From Halomontanus rarus (lineage in GTDB: Archaea > Halobacteriota > Halobacteria > Halobacteriales > Natrialbaceae), in NCBI RefSeq assembly GCF_029338335.1, contig NZ_CP119797.1: DNA of 64,000 bases. One strand, given 5' to 3'. A program made the position numbers and the translations under genes. The stretch's first letter is position 1; every line of letters begins with the position of its first letter. Of this stretch, positions 17,145 through 25,543 are shown in pieces. Under the pieces are notes generated by a model. It was given only the letters and a program-made list of their open reading frames with translations, did not search any database and was not told the DNA's origin.

Positions 17145-18287
17145 ATGAATGTCGTCGATACGGACGTTCTGGTTACGTGCCCCGGTCGAAACTACGTACT
17201 GGTCAAACTCGAGACCGACGACGGACTCGTCGGGTGGGGCGACGCGACGCTGAACGGCCGCGAGCGCGCCGTCGAAGCCGCGCTGGACGAGCACGTGCTC
17301 CCGGAACTCGTCGGTCGGGATGCCCGCCGGATCGAGGACGCGTGGCAGTCGCTCTTCCGACACACGTACTGGCGCGGCGGCCCCGTCCTGAACAGCGCAC
17401 TCTCCGGTGTGGACATGGCGCTCTGGGACCTCAAGGGGAAATCGGCAGGCGTTCCGGTGTTCGACCTGCTCGGCGGCCGGACCCGAGAGTACGCGAACGT
17501 CTACCAGCACTGCGGCGCGGGTTCGGTCGAGGAGATCATCGAGAACTGCGAGACGGCGCTCGGACGCGGAATCGACCACCTGCGGATCAACCTCCACGCG
17601 GCCGACGACGAGTACCTCGATCAGCGTGCGATGGTCGACGCCGCTGAGGGAGTCCGCGAGGCGCTGGGCCCCGATCCCGAGCTGTTGATCGACGTCCACG
17701 GCCGCGCGCGGCCGATCGACGCAGCCGACCTCGCGCGCCGACTCGAGCCGGTCGACCTCTTCTTCCTCGAGGATCCGATCCGACCCGAGAACCCGGAGGG
17801 GTTCGAAACGGTTCGCGAGGGATCGACGACGCCGCTCGCAATGGGCGAGCTGTTCGCGAACCCGTGGGAGATGCTCCCGCTCGTCGAACGCGAACTCGTC
17901 GACTTCGTCCGGGTCGACCTCGCCCACGTCGGCGGGATCACCGCCGCGAAAAAGCTCGCGACCGTCGGCGAGTTCCACGACGTCCGCACGGCCTTTCACG
18001 GGCCGCCAGACCTCTCGCCGGTGGGGTTCGCGGCGACGGTCCACCTGGACCTCGCCCTGCCGAACTTCGGGATTCAGGAACTCACGGAGCACGACGCGAT
18101 CTTCCCCGACTGCGCCGACGTGTTCGACGGCGGTGCTCGATTCCTCGAGGGAACGGGTGCCGTCGACGTCGCCGACGATCCGGGACTCGGGATCGACGTG
18201 GACGAGGACGTCGCGCGAGAGTTCGAGTACGAACGGAGCCACCTTCCCGCGCCGCGCAACGAGGACGGGAGCGTACAGGACTGGTGA
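17145..18287 (+). CDS. Enolase-superfamily D-mannonate dehydratase (ManD/RspA-like)
   Basis: 380 residues from MNVVDTDVLVTCPGRNYVLVK. Diagnostic blocks of the ManD group are LLIDVHGRARP, FFLEDPIRPEN, PLAMGELFANPWE, VDLAHVGGIT, TAFHGPPDLSPVG and NFGIQE, and the terminal HLPAPRNEDGSVQDW corresponds to the LPxxRxEDGxxxxW ending of this family. D-mannonate dehydratase makes 2-keto-3-deoxygluconate from mannonate, which derives from glucuronate. Divergent placement next to a probable beta-glucuronidase supports that route. Some ManD relatives are promiscuous or nearly inactive, so gluconate or another acid could be the substrate. Confidence 0.85.
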   Translation: MNVVDTDVLVTCPGRNYVLVKLETDDGLVGWGDATLNGRERAVEAALDEHVLPELVGRDARRIEDAWQSLFRHTYWRGGPVLNSALSGVDMALWDLKGKSAGVPVFDLLGGRTREYANVYQHCGAGSVEEIIENCETALGRGIDHLRINLHAADDEYLDQRAMVDAAEGVREALGPDPELLIDVHGRARPIDAADLARRLEPVDLFFLEDPIRPENPEGFETVREGSTTPLAMGELFANPWEMLPLVERELVDFVRVDLAHVGGITAAKKLATVGEFHDVRTAFHGPPDLSPVGFAATVHLDLALPNFGIQELTEHDAIFPDCADVFDGGARFLEGTGAVDVADDPGLGIDVDEDVAREFEYERSHLPAPRNEDGSVQDW

Positions 18288-18305
18288 GGAGGCGGCGAAT
18301 CGCCG

Positions 18306-19142
18306 TCAATCTCCGAGTTCGGATCGCTCGAGCAGTTCTCGCGTCCGGTTCAGGTTCGTCTCCGCGTCCGCCATCGGATCGGTCGGCGACGCCGTCTCGA
18401 GGACGATCCAGTCGTCGTATCCGATCTCGGCGAGCGCGTCGAGACAGGCCTCGAAGTCGACCCTTCCCTCGCCGATCGGGCAACTGCCGACGCCGTCTTC
18501 GTCATCGCTCCTACCGGCATCCCAGTCTTTGACGTGGACGCGAGCCACGTGCTCGCCGAGCGTCAGGATGTCGTCGACCGGATCGAGCCCGTAGGCGATC
18601 GCGTTCCCGACGTCGTAGTAGGTGCCGACGGCCGGCGAGTCGATGCGCTCGAGGAGTTCGCGGTTGACCGCCCCCGAGCGCGTGTTCTCGAGCGCGAGGG
18701 TGACGCCTGCAGCCTCGGCCGAGTCGGCGACCCGGCGGATGCCGTCGACGACGCGGTCGCGGTGTCGGTCCGTCTCGATCGTGGCGTCGCCGAAGAAGGG
18801 GACGAGCACGACCTCGGCGTCGAGCGCCGCTGCGGCGTCGACCGACCGACGGATCGCCGTCCGCGCGTCGGCTCGCACGTCCGGATCGTCGGCGGTGAGC
18901 CCGCCGCGGTTGAGGAAGCCCAGACAGATCGACGGGATCTCGAGGTCCAGTTCGGCGGCTCGTCGACGGATGCGGTCTCGAGACGCGGGGTCCCAGACGG
19001 GGTCGTCGCCGGGATCCGGGCCTGCGACGTCGAGCTCGAGGCCGTCGAAGCCGGCGTCGGCGGCCTCAGTGACTGATTCGGGGGCTTTGCTCGGAAGTAT
19101 CGATTCCATCGCACCGATGTTCGTGTTCGTGTTCGTGTTCAT
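18306..19142 (-). CDS. TIM-barrel sugar phosphate isomerase/epimerase-like protein
   Basis: 278 residues. The start is placed at the Met of MNTNTNTNIGAMES because a TATA-like element (about 19168-19176) lies about 26 bases upstream; another Met lies four codons earlier. The AP-endonuclease-2/xylose-isomerase-like barrel is shown by GFDGLELDV, VVLVPFFGDATI, VTLALENT, VGTYYDVGNA, HVKDWDAG and DWIVLETA, with Glu, Asp and His metal ligands. Members isomerise or epimerise ketoses and inositols. The N-terminal Asn-Thr repeats come from a GTTCGT tandem repeat. It converges on the ManD-like gene and lies behind a Gfo/Idh gene, with which it may be cotranscribed. Confidence 0.85.
   Translation of the reverse strand: MNTNTNTNIGAMESILPSKAPESVTEAADAGFDGLELDVAGPDPGDDPVWDPASRDRIRRRAAELDLEIPSICLGFLNRGGLTADDPDVRADARTAIRRSVDAAAALDAEVVLVPFFGDATIETDRHRDRVVDGIRRVADSAEAAGVTLALENTRSGAVNRELLERIDSPAVGTYYDVGNAIAYGLDPVDDILTLGEHVARVHVKDWDAGRSDDEDGVGSCPIGEGRVDFEACLDALAEIGYDDWIVLETASPTDPMADAETNLNRTRELLERSELGD
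19119..19140. repeat. Hexamer tandem repeat (GTTCGT)3.7 at the start of a CDS
   Basis: The tract encodes Asn-Thr repeats at the very N-terminus of the isomerase-like protein on the minus strand. A gain or loss of units would not change the frame. Confidence 0.8.
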
Positions 19143-19279
19143 GGTCCGCCGCATTCACGTTCACGAACATATACCTACCGCCGATCTCGATGCGGTCGCA
19201 TCGTCAGCCGTCGCTCCTCTCACGGATCCGGTAGCGCGAACCGAGTCCGCGTCGAGTGCCCCGAGGACCGCTCGGGAGC

Positions 19280-20260
19280 TTACGAGAGATCGACCGGGTT
19301 GCCGGACTCGATCGACTCGTTGACCGCGAGCGTCAGCGCGAGCGACTTCGTCGAATCGGCGTACGGCGCGCGGACACCCGCGTCGTCTCCCGTTTCGACC
19401 GCCTCGAGGAACGCCTGCACTTCCCGGACGTAGGGGTTGTCCTCGACTTCCCTGTCGAACTCCTCGTCGATCTCCTCGCCGTCGACGATCCCCTCGATCG
19501 CGTTCTGGTGGACCTCGAGCGTCGCGCCGTCGGCGACGATATCGAGCCCGCCCTGGTGGTCCTCGGCGACACAGGACGTCGAGACGTGGCTGACCGCCCC
19601 GGACTCGTGTTTCATCGTCGCGCTCGTCACGTCGGAGAAGTCCACCAGCTCGGAGATGCGGTTCTCGCCCGCGGCGAAGACGCGGTCGACGTCGCCCGCG
19701 AGGTACCGGATCGTGTCGAACGTGTGCGTCGCCTGTTCGACGGTCTGGCCGCCCGATCGGTCCGCGTGGCGCCACCAGTGGTCCTCGCCGCCGGCGACGC
19801 CGCCCCACCAGCGCCCGTCGATGTAGCCGATCGTTCGCCCCTCGAGCAGTTCTCGGGCACGATCGACGCCCGGGGAGTAGCGCCAGTTGTAGCCGACTTG
19901 AGCGACGACGTCGTTTTCCTCGATCGCGTCCCAGATTTCCCCGGCTTTCTCGTTGCTCAGCGCGAGCGGTTTCTCCACGAAGAGGTCGATACCGCGCTCG
20001 GCGGCCATGAGCTCCTGATCCTCGTGTGCGAACGGCGGAAGACAGACGAAGACGGCGTCGATCTCGTTCGACGCCTCCTCGTAGAGGTCGCGGTGATCGG
20101 TGTAAACGTCGGCGTCGAAGCGGTCGGCCGCCGTCCGCGCGGCCTCCTCGTCGATGTCACAGATGGCGACGATTTCGGCGTCATCCATTCGCTCGAGGTT
20201 GTCGAAGTGTTGCCAGTTCGCGACGCCACCGGAGCCGATGAACGCCAGTTGTACTCCCAT
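19280..20260 (-). CDS. Gfo/Idh/MocA family NAD(P)-dependent oxidoreductase
   Basis: 326 residues. The N-terminal Rossmann fold starts with QLAFIGSGGVANWQHF, has ICDIDEEAA after beta-2, and carries the family signature EKPLAL at about residue 97. The C-terminal alpha/beta domain contains QATHTFDTIRYLAG, in which the His is the usual catalytic residue. These enzymes oxidise or reduce sugars, inositols or sugar acids with NAD(P). The gene lies upstream of the isomerase-like gene on the same strand and is divergent from a second ThuA-like gene, a common pairing for this family. The substrate is unknown. Confidence 0.9.
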   Translation of the reverse strand: MGVQLAFIGSGGVANWQHFDNLERMDDAEIVAICDIDEEAARTAADRFDADVYTDHRDLYEEASNEIDAVFVCLPPFAHEDQELMAAERGIDLFVEKPLALSNEKAGEIWDAIEENDVVAQVGYNWRYSPGVDRARELLEGRTIGYIDGRWWGGVAGGEDHWWRHADRSGGQTVEQATHTFDTIRYLAGDVDRVFAAGENRISELVDFSDVTSATMKHESGAVSHVSTSCVAEDHQGGLDIVADGATLEVHQNAIEGIVDGEEIDEEFDREVEDNPYVREVQAFLEAVETGDDAGVRAPYADSTKSLALTLAVNESIESGNPVDLS

Positions 20261-20445
20261 GAACGTTCAGTATACATCGAACAAATCAAAGTTCGCGTCC
20301 AGGCAATTCCGTGGGGGTTGATATCGTGTTTCGAGGAACGGGCTCGGTCCGATCCGACCCGAGCGGGGATCGATCGGTCTCACGACGACGGCCCTCGATT
20401 GCGGATTCCAAAGGAGCTATCCACCACGGACGTGATATCCCGGTC

Positions 20446-21117
20446 ATGGAATCCACCACTGCCGTACTCGCTATCGGTGACAACCGCTTCCCGTTCCACC
20501 GATTCGAGGAGATGGGTCCACACATCCAAGAGGCGCTCGAGACCGACCGAATCGAGGTCACGCTCACGACCGACCGAGACGAACTCGTCGACCTCTCGGG
20601 GTACGACGTCGTCCTCGACTATCTGACCGACAGCACGCTCGAGGAGGCACAACGAGAGGGACTGCTCTCGTTCGTCGAGACCGGCGGCGGCTACTTCGGC
20701 CTCCACTGTGCGTCCGATCTCACCTCGACGGAGCCAGAGGATCCGGACGAGGTCATCGACGGCCGCGACGAGCCGTTCCCGGAACTCAGGGAGCTGATCG
20801 GCGGCCACTTCCTGACCCACCCCGAGAAGTCGACTTACGACGTCCGCGTCGTGGACAGCCACCACCCGATCACGGCGTCGCTGCCCGACCTCCGCGTGTT
20901 CGACGAGGCGTACGTCGTCGACGTCGACCTCGAGGCCGTTCGCGTCCTCGCCCGGATGGACCACCCGGACCACGCCGATATGCCGGTGCTCTGGGTTCGA
21001 GATCACGGCGACGGACGGGTCTGTTACTGTTCGGTCGGGCACACCGTCTCCACGATCACGGATCCGGACGTCGGAGAACTCCTCCGTCGTGCGGTTCGGT
21101 GGGTCGCGACGGCGTGA
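20446..21117 (+). CDS. ThuA-like domain protein (second copy)
   Basis: 223 residues from MESTTAVLAIGDNRFPFHRF; the frame extends upstream without a convincing start. It has the ThuA features YDVVLDYLTDSTL, GGGYFGLHCASD, FLTHPEKSTYDVRVVDSHHPIT, MPVLWVRDHGDGRVCYCSVGHT and the ending GELLRRAVRWVA. It is divergent from the Gfo/Idh oxidoreductase. It is only distantly similar to the ThuA-like protein at 14426, so the two are not a recent duplication. The exact role is unknown. Confidence 0.85.
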   Translation: MESTTAVLAIGDNRFPFHRFEEMGPHIQEALETDRIEVTLTTDRDELVDLSGYDVVLDYLTDSTLEEAQREGLLSFVETGGGYFGLHCASDLTSTEPEDPDEVIDGRDEPFPELRELIGGHFLTHPEKSTYDVRVVDSHHPITASLPDLRVFDEAYVVDVDLEAVRVLARMDHPDHADMPVLWVRDHGDGRVCYCSVGHTVSTITDPDVGELLRRAVRWVATA

Positions 21118-21373
21118 GTGCGTCGACGCTTCGTTCTTCTACCGGTGCGTTTTCCCGTGGTTGCATCGCCCGTCGTCGTGGGGCGTCGTGGCCCTCGGAT
21201 ACCGGTTCTATCGCGAATTCCTCGAGCGGCCCGACGATCAGCGTCTCGAGCCTCGAGTGAGACGAGGACGCGAATTCGACTGGGACTACGACGGGTAGAT
21301 GGAGACGGAGAGGTCCGCTGGGACGGTCAGCGTTACGTCCCGCGAATCGAGCCAGTCGACGGCGAACGCACGC

Positions 21374-22168
21374 TCACTCTGCCAACGAGACGACTCCCTC
21401 GACCGCCTCGTCCGGATCGCCGCTCGGGGAGAACTCGAGGCCGACGTAGCCGTCGTAGCCGGTCTCTTCGATCGCGTCGAAGACGTTCGCGTAGTTGATC
21501 TCGCCTGTGCCGGGTTCGTGGCGACCGGGAACGTCCGCGACGTGGTAGTGGCCGATGAACTCGGCGTGCTCTCGAACGTTGTCGATGACGTTCCCCTCCG
21601 TAATCTGCTGGTGGTAGATGTCGTACAGCACCTTGACTCGCGGGCTGTCGACGGCGTCGACGATCTCGTAGGCCTCGTAGGAGGAGTCCAGGTAGTATCC
21701 CTGGTGGTCGACGGGATTGTTCAACGGCTCGAGGACGAGCGTGATCCCCGCGTCTTCGGCGGCCGGTGCCGCGTCTTTCAGCACGTTCACGATCGCCCGG
21801 TGTTCGGCCCCCGGGGGAAGGTCGTCCCGTTCGGGACCGACGGTGACGATCAGCGTCTCCGCGCCGAGTTCCTGACCCATCTCGAGCGAGCGTTCGACGT
21901 CCGCCACGGCCTCCTCGTGAAGCGACGGGTCGGTGATGCTGTCGCCGTCGGCCCCGACGTTCGCCGCGACGCCGACCGTGAGCGACGCGGCGATATCGAC
22001 GCCGTGGGCCTCGCTCGCCTCGCGAACGGCGGTTCGATCGGCACCCTCGATATCGAAGAACTCGACGGCCTCGAGGCCGAGGGCCGCGGCGTGGGCGATT
22101 CCCTCGACGGGGTCGTCGTCGCCTAACACCATTCCCGTGTTGGCCGCGAGCGTGAAGTTCGTCGTCAT
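21374..22168 (-). CDS. TIM-barrel isomerase, hydroxypyruvate-isomerase-like
   Basis: 264 residues from MTTNFTLAANTGMVL; the longer upstream frame is Arg-rich and rejected. Barrel motifs include AVEFFDIEGADR, TLIVTVGPERDDL, ITLVLEPLNNPVDHQGYYL, VKVLYDIYHQQITEG, FIGHYHVADVPGRHEPGTGEINY and YVGLEFSPSGD. This is the pattern of hydroxypyruvate isomerase (Hyi) and related epimerases with Glu, Asp, His and Glu metal ligands. It converges on the second ThuA-like gene and diverges from the D-2-hydroxyacid dehydrogenase gene. A sugar ketoisomerase role is equally possible. Confidence 0.85.
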   Translation of the reverse strand: MTTNFTLAANTGMVLGDDDPVEGIAHAAALGLEAVEFFDIEGADRTAVREASEAHGVDIAASLTVGVAANVGADGDSITDPSLHEEAVADVERSLEMGQELGAETLIVTVGPERDDLPPGAEHRAIVNVLKDAAPAAEDAGITLVLEPLNNPVDHQGYYLDSSYEAYEIVDAVDSPRVKVLYDIYHQQITEGNVIDNVREHAEFIGHYHVADVPGRHEPGTGEINYANVFDAIEETGYDGYVGLEFSPSGDPDEAVEGVVSLAE

Positions 22169-22442
22169 CGGTCGCCCTCCCGCTTTCGGCTCGAGAGACG
22201 CGTCTGGCCGCTGAACGAGTCGTCTGCGAGTGTCGCGCTGTCGACGGACATAGATAGAACGGTTACGAGGACGGCCTTTAACGTATTGCTTCGAACGACC
22301 GGTAGCGACGGATACCCGTCTGAGTGGAAAGAGACGGCCGCGAACTGTCGACGCCTCGAGGTGCGGTTCCAACGCAGATAACCGATTCTCTGTGTGATAT
22401 TCACATGCAAAGCTTTGGGGCTCCCTCTCGTAGGGGCCGACG

Positions 22443-25400
22443 ATGGCCGCCGACGAGGACACGATCGACGAGCGGATCTTCGAGCCGCCGGGGCCGAATC
22501 GTTCATCTGATGCACTCGACGAGGACGAGGGCGAGTACGCGGAGTTGGCGGACGACCTTCGCAGCGACGTCGCCGGCGACGTCCGGTTCGACGAGTACAG
22601 CCAGATCCTGTACGCGACGGACGGCAGTATCTACCAAGCGCGTCCGGCGGGGGTCGTCGTTCCCCGTTCCGTCGAAGACGTCAGGGCGGTCGTCCGCATC
22701 GCGAACGAGCACAGGACGCCGATCCTGCCGCGCGGTGCGGGGTCCTCGCTCGCGGGCCAGGCCGTCGGTCCCGGGTGCGTAGTCGTCGACCTCTCGACGT
22801 ACATGGACCGTATCGTCTCGATCGATCCCGACGGAAAGCGGGCGACTGTCCAGCCGGGAGTCGTCCAGGACGATCTCGACGCTCGGCTGTCCGAACACGG
22901 TCTCAAGTTCGCACCCGACCCGGCCTCCTCGAACCGGGCGACGATCGGCGGCGGAATCGGAAACAACTCGACTGGCGCTCACTCTGTCCGATACGGCATC
23001 ACCGACGCCTACACCGAGGAACTGGACGTGGTCCTCGCCGACGGCTCGCTGATCCACACTCGAGAGGTCGTAATCGGCAGCGACGAGTGGGACGCCATCC
23101 TCGCCCGGGACGACCTCGAGGCGGACATCTACCGGATGGTCAGGCGACTCGTCGAGGACAACGCCGACGAGATCGAGGCGCGCTATCCAGACCTGAAGCG
23201 GAACGTGTCCGGCTACAACCTCGATCGCGTCGTCTTCGAAAACGAGCGCGGAGAGACGGTCGTCAACCTCTCGAAGCTGTTCGTCGGCGCCGAAGGGACC
23301 CTCGGCATCGTCGTCGAGGCGACGCTGTCGCTGGTGACGACCCCCGACACGACCGCGCTGGCGCTGTACTGTTTCGACGACCTCGGCGACGCGATGGCGG
23401 CGGTCCCGGAGGCCCTCGAGTTCGACGCGAGCGCCGTGGAACTGATGGACGACGAGGTGTTCCGATTGGCGCGCGACTCCGGCGAGTTCGCGGAATACGC
23501 GGCACCGATTCCGCCCGATACGGCCGCGGCGCTCATGCTCGAGTTCGACTCCGAGCGACACGCCGATCTCGAGGCGGCCGTCGAAGCCACGACTCGTCAC
23601 TTCCACGACGACGGGGACGCGTTCGAGGTCGTCGAGGCGTACACCGACGAGGACCAGCGGGACCTGTGGAAACTCCGGAAGGCGGCGATTCCGCTTCTGA
23701 TGTCACTGGAGGGAGATCCCAAGCCGTACCCGTTCATCGAGGACGCGACAGTGCCGCCCGCCGAGTTAGCCGAGTACGTCCGGCGCTTCGAGGAGATCCT
23801 CGACGAGCACGGGACCTCCGCGGCCTACTTCGCCCACGCCGGCTCCGGAACCTTGCACATTCGACCGATTCTGAACCTCAAAGCGGACGACGGTATCCGG
23901 ACGATGCGAGCGATCGCCGACGACGTAACCGACCTCGTGGCGGATCACCACGGTTCGTTCTCGGGCGAGCACGGCGACGGACTGGCGCGAACCGAATTCA
24001 ACCCGAAGATGTACGGCCCGCAGCTGTGGGACGCATTTCGGGAGCTGAAGTCGACGTTCGACCCCGACTGGTTGCTGAATCCCGGGAAGGTCGTCTTCCG
24101 GGACGACGAACCGACGGACATGCGCGAGCACCTCCGGTACGGCGCCGAATACTCGTCGATCGAACCGAACACCGCCCTCGACTTCGCCGACGAGGGTGGC
24201 TACTCGCAGTCGATCGAACTCTGTAACGGCTGCGGCACCTGTCGGCAGACCGGCTCGGACACGATGTGCCCGACCTACCGCGCGACGAAAGACGAAGTCG
24301 CAACGACCCGTGGCAGAGCGAACATGCTCCGAGCGGCCATCAGCGGCGAGCTTCCAGCAGACGAACTCTACTCCGAACGCTTCCAGCGGGAGATTCTCGA
24401 CCTCTGTATCGGCTGTAAGGGGTGTAAGAACGACTGTCCGACCGGGGTCGACCTGGCGAAGCTCAAAGCCGAAACGAAACACCAGTACCACCAGCGCGAG
24501 GGAGCTGCTCTTCGCGAGAAGCTGTTCGCCAACATCGACCGCGCAGCCGAAGTGGGCAGCGCGCTCGCCCCGCTCTCGAACGTCGCGACGAAACTCCCAG
24601 GCTCGCGAGCGCTCGGAGAGCGCGTGCTCGGTATCGCGGCCGACCGGAAGCTCCCGACGTTCACTCGAGAGACCTTCGAGGACTGGTTCGACGCCCGCGA
24701 CTCGGCGGTCGACCCCGCAGCGGCCGACCACGGAGCGGTGTTGTTTCCGGACACCTACACGAACTACATGTATCCCGACGCAGGGAAAGCCGCCGTCCGG
24801 GTGCTCGAGGCCGCGAACGTCCACGTCGAACTGCCGGACGACCTCCGGGAGAGCGGCCGGGCGGCCTACTCGATGGGCTTTCTCGATCGGGCGCGCGACC
24901 GCGCCGAACACAACGTCGACGTCCTCGCACCGTACGTCGAGAGGGGGTGGTCGGTCGTCTTCGTCGAACCCTCCGACGCCGTCATGTTTCAGGACGAGTA
25001 CGCCGATCTCCTCGACGGCGAGGCCGTCTCGAGCGTCGGCGCAAACGCGTACGGGGTTTCGGAGTTTATCGACGTACATCGATTGGACGAGTCGATCGAC
25101 TTCGACGCGCCGTCGGCGTCGGAGTCGGAGTCGGAGTCGGAGTCGCTCGTCTACCACGGCCACTGCAACCAGAAGGCGTTGAACAGGGACCACCACGCAG
25201 TGGGGCTCCTTCGCCGGGCAGGATACACGGTCGATCCGCTCGATTCGGGGTGTTGTGGGATGGCCGGATCGTTCGGCTACGAGGCCGAACACTACGACCT
25301 GTCGAAATCGATCGGTCGGATCCTGTTCGATCAGGTCGAGGCCAGCGACGCCGAATCGGTGGTCGCACCGGGTGCCTCCTGCCGATCGCAGCTCGCGGAT

Positions 25401-25469
25401 CGGACCGGCGGGACTCGGCCGCCACATCCCGTCGAGAAGGTCGCCGACGCGCTCGAACGGGAGCGGTAA
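22443..25469 (+). CDS. FAD-linked D-2-hydroxyacid (lactate/glycolate) dehydrogenase fused to Fe-S and CCG domains
   Basis: 1008 residues. Residues about 65-290 form the FAD-binding type 4 domain (PRGAGSSLAGQAVGPGCVVV, IGGGIGNNSTGAHS), followed by the FAD-oxidase C-terminal domain (FSGEHGDGLARTEFNPKMYG). Then come two 4Fe-4S clusters (CNGCGTCRQTGSDTMCP and CIGCKGCKNDCP) and CCG-type cysteine motifs (GHCNQKAL, SGCCGMAGSFGYE). This one-chain fusion of GlcD-, GlcF- or Dld-like parts oxidises D-lactate, glycolate or D-2-hydroxyglutarate and passes electrons to the membrane quinone pool. An in-frame Ser-Glu repeat (about residues 893-901) comes from a GGAGTC tract. The next gene is an aminotransferase, 74 bases downstream. 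Confidence 0.9.
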   Translation: MAADEDTIDERIFEPPGPNRSSDALDEDEGEYAELADDLRSDVAGDVRFDEYSQILYATDGSIYQARPAGVVVPRSVEDVRAVVRIANEHRTPILPRGAGSSLAGQAVGPGCVVVDLSTYMDRIVSIDPDGKRATVQPGVVQDDLDARLSEHGLKFAPDPASSNRATIGGGIGNNSTGAHSVRYGITDAYTEELDVVLADGSLIHTREVVIGSDEWDAILARDDLEADIYRMVRRLVEDNADEIEARYPDLKRNVSGYNLDRVVFENERGETVVNLSKLFVGAEGTLGIVVEATLSLVTTPDTTALALYCFDDLGDAMAAVPEALEFDASAVELMDDEVFRLARDSGEFAEYAAPIPPDTAAALMLEFDSERHADLEAAVEATTRHFHDDGDAFEVVEAYTDEDQRDLWKLRKAAIPLLMSLEGDPKPYPFIEDATVPPAELAEYVRRFEEILDEHGTSAAYFAHAGSGTLHIRPILNLKADDGIRTMRAIADDVTDLVADHHGSFSGEHGDGLARTEFNPKMYGPQLWDAFRELKSTFDPDWLLNPGKVVFRDDEPTDMREHLRYGAEYSSIEPNTALDFADEGGYSQSIELCNGCGTCRQTGSDTMCPTYRATKDEVATTRGRANMLRAAISGELPADELYSERFQREILDLCIGCKGCKNDCPTGVDLAKLKAETKHQYHQREGAALREKLFANIDRAAEVGSALAPLSNVATKLPGSRALGERVLGIAADRKLPTFTRETFEDWFDARDSAVDPAAADHGAVLFPDTYTNYMYPDAGKAAVRVLEAANVHVELPDDLRESGRAAYSMGFLDRARDRAEHNVDVLAPYVERGWSVVFVEPSDAVMFQDEYADLLDGEAVSSVGANAYGVSEFIDVHRLDESIDFDAPSASESESESESLVYHGHCNQKALNRDHHAVGLLRRAGYTVDPLDSGCCGMAGSFGYEAEHYDLSKSIGRILFDQVEASDAESVVAPGASCRSQLADRTGGTRPPHPVEKVADALERER
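25121..25144. repeat. In-frame hexamer tandem repeat (GGAGTC)4
   Basis: Four perfect GGAGTC units inside the hydroxyacid dehydrogenase gene encode a Glu-Ser run between two CCG-domain halves, probably in a surface loop. Confidence 0.85.
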
Positions 25470-25543
25470 TCACTCGAGATCGAAACCGACGGACGGTCGA
25501 CAGGAGTCTGTAACTTTTTATCACTCTAGCACTATCTCGGCGT

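Noticed and set aside
21118..21298. Short plus-strand frames after the second ThuA-like gene
   Set aside because: They are Arg/Ser-rich, lack a start signal and do not resemble any family; the gap looks like an ordinary intergenic spacer.
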